Part shown: positions 14,410-17,199 of the stretch, piece by piece | How positions within the stretch are numbered: position 1 is the first letter of the stretch | Layout of the letters: every line of letters starts with the position of its first letter | NCBI GenBank assembly: GCA_024680835.1 | Contig: JAILBP010000004.1 | Coordinates: forward strand, 1-17,199 | Length of the DNA stretch: 17,199 bases | Source: RGIG6904 sp024680835 | GTDB taxonomy: Bacteria; Bacillota; Clostridia; Lachnospirales; Lachnospiraceae | Direction: 5' to 3' | Notes under the pieces: model-generated | Told to the model about the DNA's origin: nothing | Database searches by the model: none | Seen by the model: only the letters and a program-made list of their open reading frames with translations | Position numbers and translations under genes: made by a program

Positions 14410-16869
14410 TTACATTTTCACCGTTATCTTATCAAGGTGCCAGATGTCGTCAACATACTCCTGTATTGTACGGTCTGAAGAGAACTTACCTACATGAGCG
14501 ATATTTAAGATAGCCTTCTTTGCCCAGCCCTCTTCGTCAGCATACATTTCCAGGATCTTCTCGTGAGCCTTTGCGTAGCTTCTGAAATCAGCCAGCGTAA
14601 AGTATGTATCCGCATACTGTGTGCACTCTGTGTTCAGCAGTGAGTTGTAAAGGTTTCTGAAGAGCTCCGGATCGTTCTGTGAGTAGAATCCGTTTATGAG
14701 CTGCATGAGGACCTGGCGAATCTCAGGATCGCTGTTAAAGATGTCCATGGGATTGTAATCCCTGGCTGCCTCATGAGCCATTACTTCGTCGCTGGTCATA
14801 CCGAAGATCACGATGTTCTCATCGCCGACTTCTTCTGCCATCTCAACATTGGCGCCGTCCAGTGTACCGATGGTAATAGCGCCGTTCAGCATGTACTTCA
14901 TGTTGCCGGTACCGCTGGCTTCCTTGGAAGCTGTGGAAATCTGCTCGGAAACATCTGCTCCGGCAGTGATGATCTCTGCGTTGGATACACAGTAGTCCTC
15001 TATGAATACGACCTTGAGCTTGCCCTTTATGGACTCATCGTTATTGATAACATCAGCAACGTTATTGATCAACTTGATGGTGAGCTTGGCGTTGCGGTAA
15101 CCTGCTGCCGCCTTTGCACCGAAAATATAAGTCTGCGGTATCATGTCAAGGTTCGGATCTTCCTTGAGCTTATTGTAGAGATACATTACATGGAGAATGT
15201 TCATGAGCTGTCTCTTGTACTCATGAAGTCTCTTGGTCTGGCAGTCAAATATAGATCTGGGATCCACGGTGATGCCGTTATGCTCCTCTATATATTTTGC
15301 AAGACGGACTTTGTTCTGGTATTTGATATTCAAAAATTCCTGCTGTGCCTTCTTATCATCCGCATATATAGCCAGCTTCTCGAGATGTGAAAGGTTTGTG
15401 ATCCAGTCGTCACCGATCTTGCTGTTGATCCAGTCAGACAGCAGCGGATTTGCATGGAGCAAGAACCTTCTCTGTGTGATACCGTTGGTCTTGTTGTTGA
15501 ACTTCTCCGGGAACATCTCATAGAAATCACGAAGCTCGCGGTTTTTCAGGATTTCAGTATGAAGTCTCGCAACACCGTTTACGGAATAACCTGCAGCGAT
15601 GGCAAGGTTTGCCATGCGAACCTGTCCGTCGTATACGATAGCCATCTTCCTGATCTTTTCCTGATTATTCGGGAAAGACTCCTGGATCTGCAGCACAAAT
15701 CTTCTGTTGATCTCCTCGATGATCTGGTAAACTCTGGGCAGAAGTCTCGAGAAGATCTCGATGGGCCATTTTTCAAGGGCCTCAGCCATGATGGTGTGAT
15801 TTGTGTATGCGCAGGCTTTTGTGGTGATATTCCATGCATCCCTCCACTCAAGATGATACTCGTCGAGGAGTATTCTCATGAGCTCTCCGACTGCAACTGT
15901 CGGATGGGTATCATTCATCTGGAATGTAACTTTATTGGGCAGATCATGTATGTCTGTGTGATTGCGCATAAATCTTGCGATAGCACGCTGTATAGATGCG
16001 GAAACAAAGAAATACTGCTGTTTCAAGCGAAGTTCCTTGCCCTGTACATGATCATCACAGGGATACAGCACTTCCACAAGGTTTCTTGCCAGGTTTTCCT
16101 GCTCCACTGCCTTCTTATAATCGCCCTTGTCAAAGCTCTCAAGCTCGAAAACATTGACCGGCTCCGCATCCCATATGATCAGGGTGTTCACTACGTTATT
16201 ATTGTATCCCACGATAGGCATATCGTAAGGAACCGCATTTACTGCATAGTAATCTTTCTGGACAAACTGCTGGCGTCCCACCGGATCTGTCTCCGATGCC
16301 ACATATCCGCCAAATCTTACCTCGTAAGAATACTCGGGGCGGCGAAGCTCAAAGGGATATCCGTTCTTGAGCCAGTTGTCCGGCTTCTCTACCTGGAAAC
16401 CATCCTTTATCTTCTGTTTGAACATACCGTAACGGTATCTTATACCGCATCCGTATGCCGGATAGCCCAATGTTGAAAGAGATTCAAGAAAACATGCCGC
16501 AAGACGACCGAGACCGCCGTTTCCGAGAGCAGGATCCCTCTCCTGATCTTCGATGACATTGATGTCGAAGCCCAGCTCGTCAAGCGCAGCCTTAACCTCT
16601 TTGTATGCTGTGAGGTTGATAAGGTTGTTGCCCAGAGCACGCCCTACCAGAAACTCCATTGACATGTAGTAGACCATCTTTGGATCGTTGGCATCGATAG
16701 TCTTCTGAGTGGCGATCCAGGCATCGATGATCTCATCCTCCACAACATGGGAAACAGCCTGATAGATTTCCTGCTGGGTAGCCTCGTCAATAGTCTTTCG
16801 GAACATGGTCCTGACGTTTGCCTCAACATTCTTTATGAATGTCTCTTTCTTGAAAGCACTGTTTTTCAT
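14410..16869 (-). CDS. glgP: Glycogen/starch/maltodextrin phosphorylase
   Basis: A PLP-dependent glycosyltransferase (GT35) that releases glucose-1-phosphate from the non-reducing ends of glycogen or other alpha-1,4-glucans. At 819 residues it has the usual length. The N-terminal part includes PKMVYYMSMEFLVGRALGNNL and DPALGNGGLGRLAACFLES. The C-terminal part has EDYCVSNAEIITAGADVSEQISTASKEASGTGNMK, whose last lysine binds PLP, followed by LNGAITIGTLDGANVEM. TNHTIMAEALEKWP and KRLHEYKRQLMN are further family motifs. The ATG at 16867-16869 follows AAGGAG at 7-8 bases. No other glycogen gene (glgA, glgB, glgC) is nearby. It lies 45 bases downstream of the ileS stop; whether it shares the ileS transcript is unclear. 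Confidence 0.97.
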   Translation of the reverse strand: MKNSAFKKETFIKNVEANVRTMFRKTIDEATQQEIYQAVSHVVEDEIIDAWIATQKTIDANDPKMVYYMSMEFLVGRALGNNLINLTAYKEVKAALDELGFDINVIEDQERDPALGNGGLGRLAACFLESLSTLGYPAYGCGIRYRYGMFKQKIKDGFQVEKPDNWLKNGYPFELRRPEYSYEVRFGGYVASETDPVGRQQFVQKDYYAVNAVPYDMPIVGYNNNVVNTLIIWDAEPVNVFELESFDKGDYKKAVEQENLARNLVEVLYPCDDHVQGKELRLKQQYFFVSASIQRAIARFMRNHTDIHDLPNKVTFQMNDTHPTVAVGELMRILLDEYHLEWRDAWNITTKACAYTNHTIMAEALEKWPIEIFSRLLPRVYQIIEEINRRFVLQIQESFPNNQEKIRKMAIVYDGQVRMANLAIAAGYSVNGVARLHTEILKNRELRDFYEMFPEKFNNKTNGITQRRFLLHANPLLSDWINSKIGDDWITNLSHLEKLAIYADDKKAQQEFLNIKYQNKVRLAKYIEEHNGITVDPRSIFDCQTKRLHEYKRQLMNILHVMYLYNKLKEDPNLDMIPQTYIFGAKAAAGYRNAKLTIKLINNVADVINNDESIKGKLKVVFIEDYCVSNAEIITAGADVSEQISTASKEASGTGNMKYMLNGAITIGTLDGANVEMAEEVGDENIVIFGMTSDEVMAHEAARDYNPMDIFNSDPEIRQVLMQLINGFYSQNDPELFRNLYNSLLNTECTQYADTYFTLADFRSYAKAHEKILEMYADEEGWAKKAILNIAHVGKFSSDRTIQEYVDDIWHLDKITVKM

Positions 16870-16892
16870 TGCGTTTCTCCTTTTATTTTATT

Positions 16893-16914
16893 TTGTCACT
16901 GAAAACAGCGACAA
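16893..16914 (-). other. Hairpin directly after the ileS stop codon
   Basis: TTGTCGCTG and CAGTGACAA form a 9-bp stem with one G-U pair and a TTTT loop, starting at the base after the ileS stop. An A-rich run rather than a U run follows on the transcribed strand, leading into the glgP ribosome binding site. It may protect the ileS mRNA 3' end or attenuate read-through. Confidence 0.45.
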
Positions 16915-17199
16915 TCAGATCTTTTCAACTGCAAGTGTCACATCTTCGCCGTTTATCTTCCATTCCTTCTCATAGCCTGACAGATTTCCCTCTGTAACAG
17001 AGTCTGCCAGAACATCTCCCGAAATGTCAGCACCGTATTTCTCGAGGATGCCTTTTAACTTATCTCCTGCCGTATATGTGACTTTGATGCGATCCATAAC
17101 CTCGAAGCCCGCTTCTTTTCTCATGGTCTGGATCTTGGAGATAAGCTCTCTCACAAAGCCCTCGTCGATAAGTTCCGGTGTAAGGTTCACATCCAGAAC
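16915..17199 (-). CDS. ileS: Isoleucyl-tRNA synthetase, C-terminal fragment (5' part outside window)
   Basis: The last 94 codons of a gene that enters from the right edge; the stop is at 16915-16917. The segment NLTPELIDEGFVRELISKIQTMRKEAGFEVMDRIKV is the conserved C-terminal region after the anticodon-binding domain in the long (eukaryotic-like) IleS type, and the rest (INGEDVTLAVEKI) fits that terminus. The frame stays open through 17199, so the apparent start at 17190 is internal. Charging of tRNA-Ile is the expected role. Any T-box leader would be outside the window. Confidence 0.9.
   Translation of the reverse strand, partial: VLDVNLTPELIDEGFVRELISKIQTMRKEAGFEVMDRIKVTYTAGDKLKGILEKYGADISGDVLADSVTEGNLSGYEKEWKINGEDVTLAVEKI

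Noticed and set aside
15454..16476. 340-residue plus-strand open frame inside glgP
   Set aside because: It lies antisense to the conserved catalytic region of glgP, has no Shine-Dalgarno and no recognisable motif.

Overview
The window looks like chromosomal DNA of a Gram-positive anaerobe, most likely a Lachnospiraceae (Clostridia) relative. The pointers are an LL-diaminopimelate aminotransferase (DapL) next to dapF, strong AGGAGG-type ribosome binding sites, a base composition close to half G+C, a zinc-ribbon membrane protein with a low-complexity acidic tail, a BMP-type solute-binding protein and HD-GYP signalling proteins. The genus cannot be fixed from the sequence. No rRNA, tRNA, CRISPR array, insertion sequence or phage gene was seen. 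The window is cut through two genes, one at each end.

Left block, all on the minus strand and read from 9899 down to 1: a 1179-residue membrane sensor with a cyclic-di-GMP phosphodiesterase (HD-GYP) output; a membrane-anchored BMP-family solute-binding protein; a HisA of the eukaryotic (HIS6) type; dapF; dapL; and a zinc-ribbon membrane protein that runs off the left edge. Gaps between these genes are only 16 to 68 bases, and the one good minus-strand promoter lies in front of the sensor, so one transcript could cover all six. DapL and DapF are consecutive steps that make meso-diaminopimelate for lysine and peptidoglycan.

Centre: a 203-base divergent regulatory region (9900-10102) with one promoter on each strand and a GTTTAC operator-like element. 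It is followed on the plus strand by thrH (HAD phosphatase/phosphotransferase) and a thiamine pyrophosphokinase gene, one base apart, ending at a hairpin terminator.

Right block, minus strand, read from 17199 down to 11452: the 3' end of ileS, glycogen phosphorylase (glgP), a cyclophilin-type peptidyl-prolyl isomerase, a GTG-started GNAT acetyltransferase with a HAD-like N-terminal part, and an HD-GYP relative that has lost most of its metal ligands. The gap between glgP and the isomerase gene holds a long imperfect inverted repeat; part of it recurs 9 kb away between the BMP and hisA genes.

The most interesting unit is the sensor at 6360-9899. It has an ECF-S-like membrane domain, 14 propeller blades and a Y_Y_Y-like domain, as in Bacteroides hybrid two-component sensors, but its output is an intact HD-GYP phosphodiesterase. 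The next gene encodes a solute-binding protein with no transporter genes beside it. A ligand-responsive c-di-GMP sensor with a separate binding protein is an attractive but untested reading.
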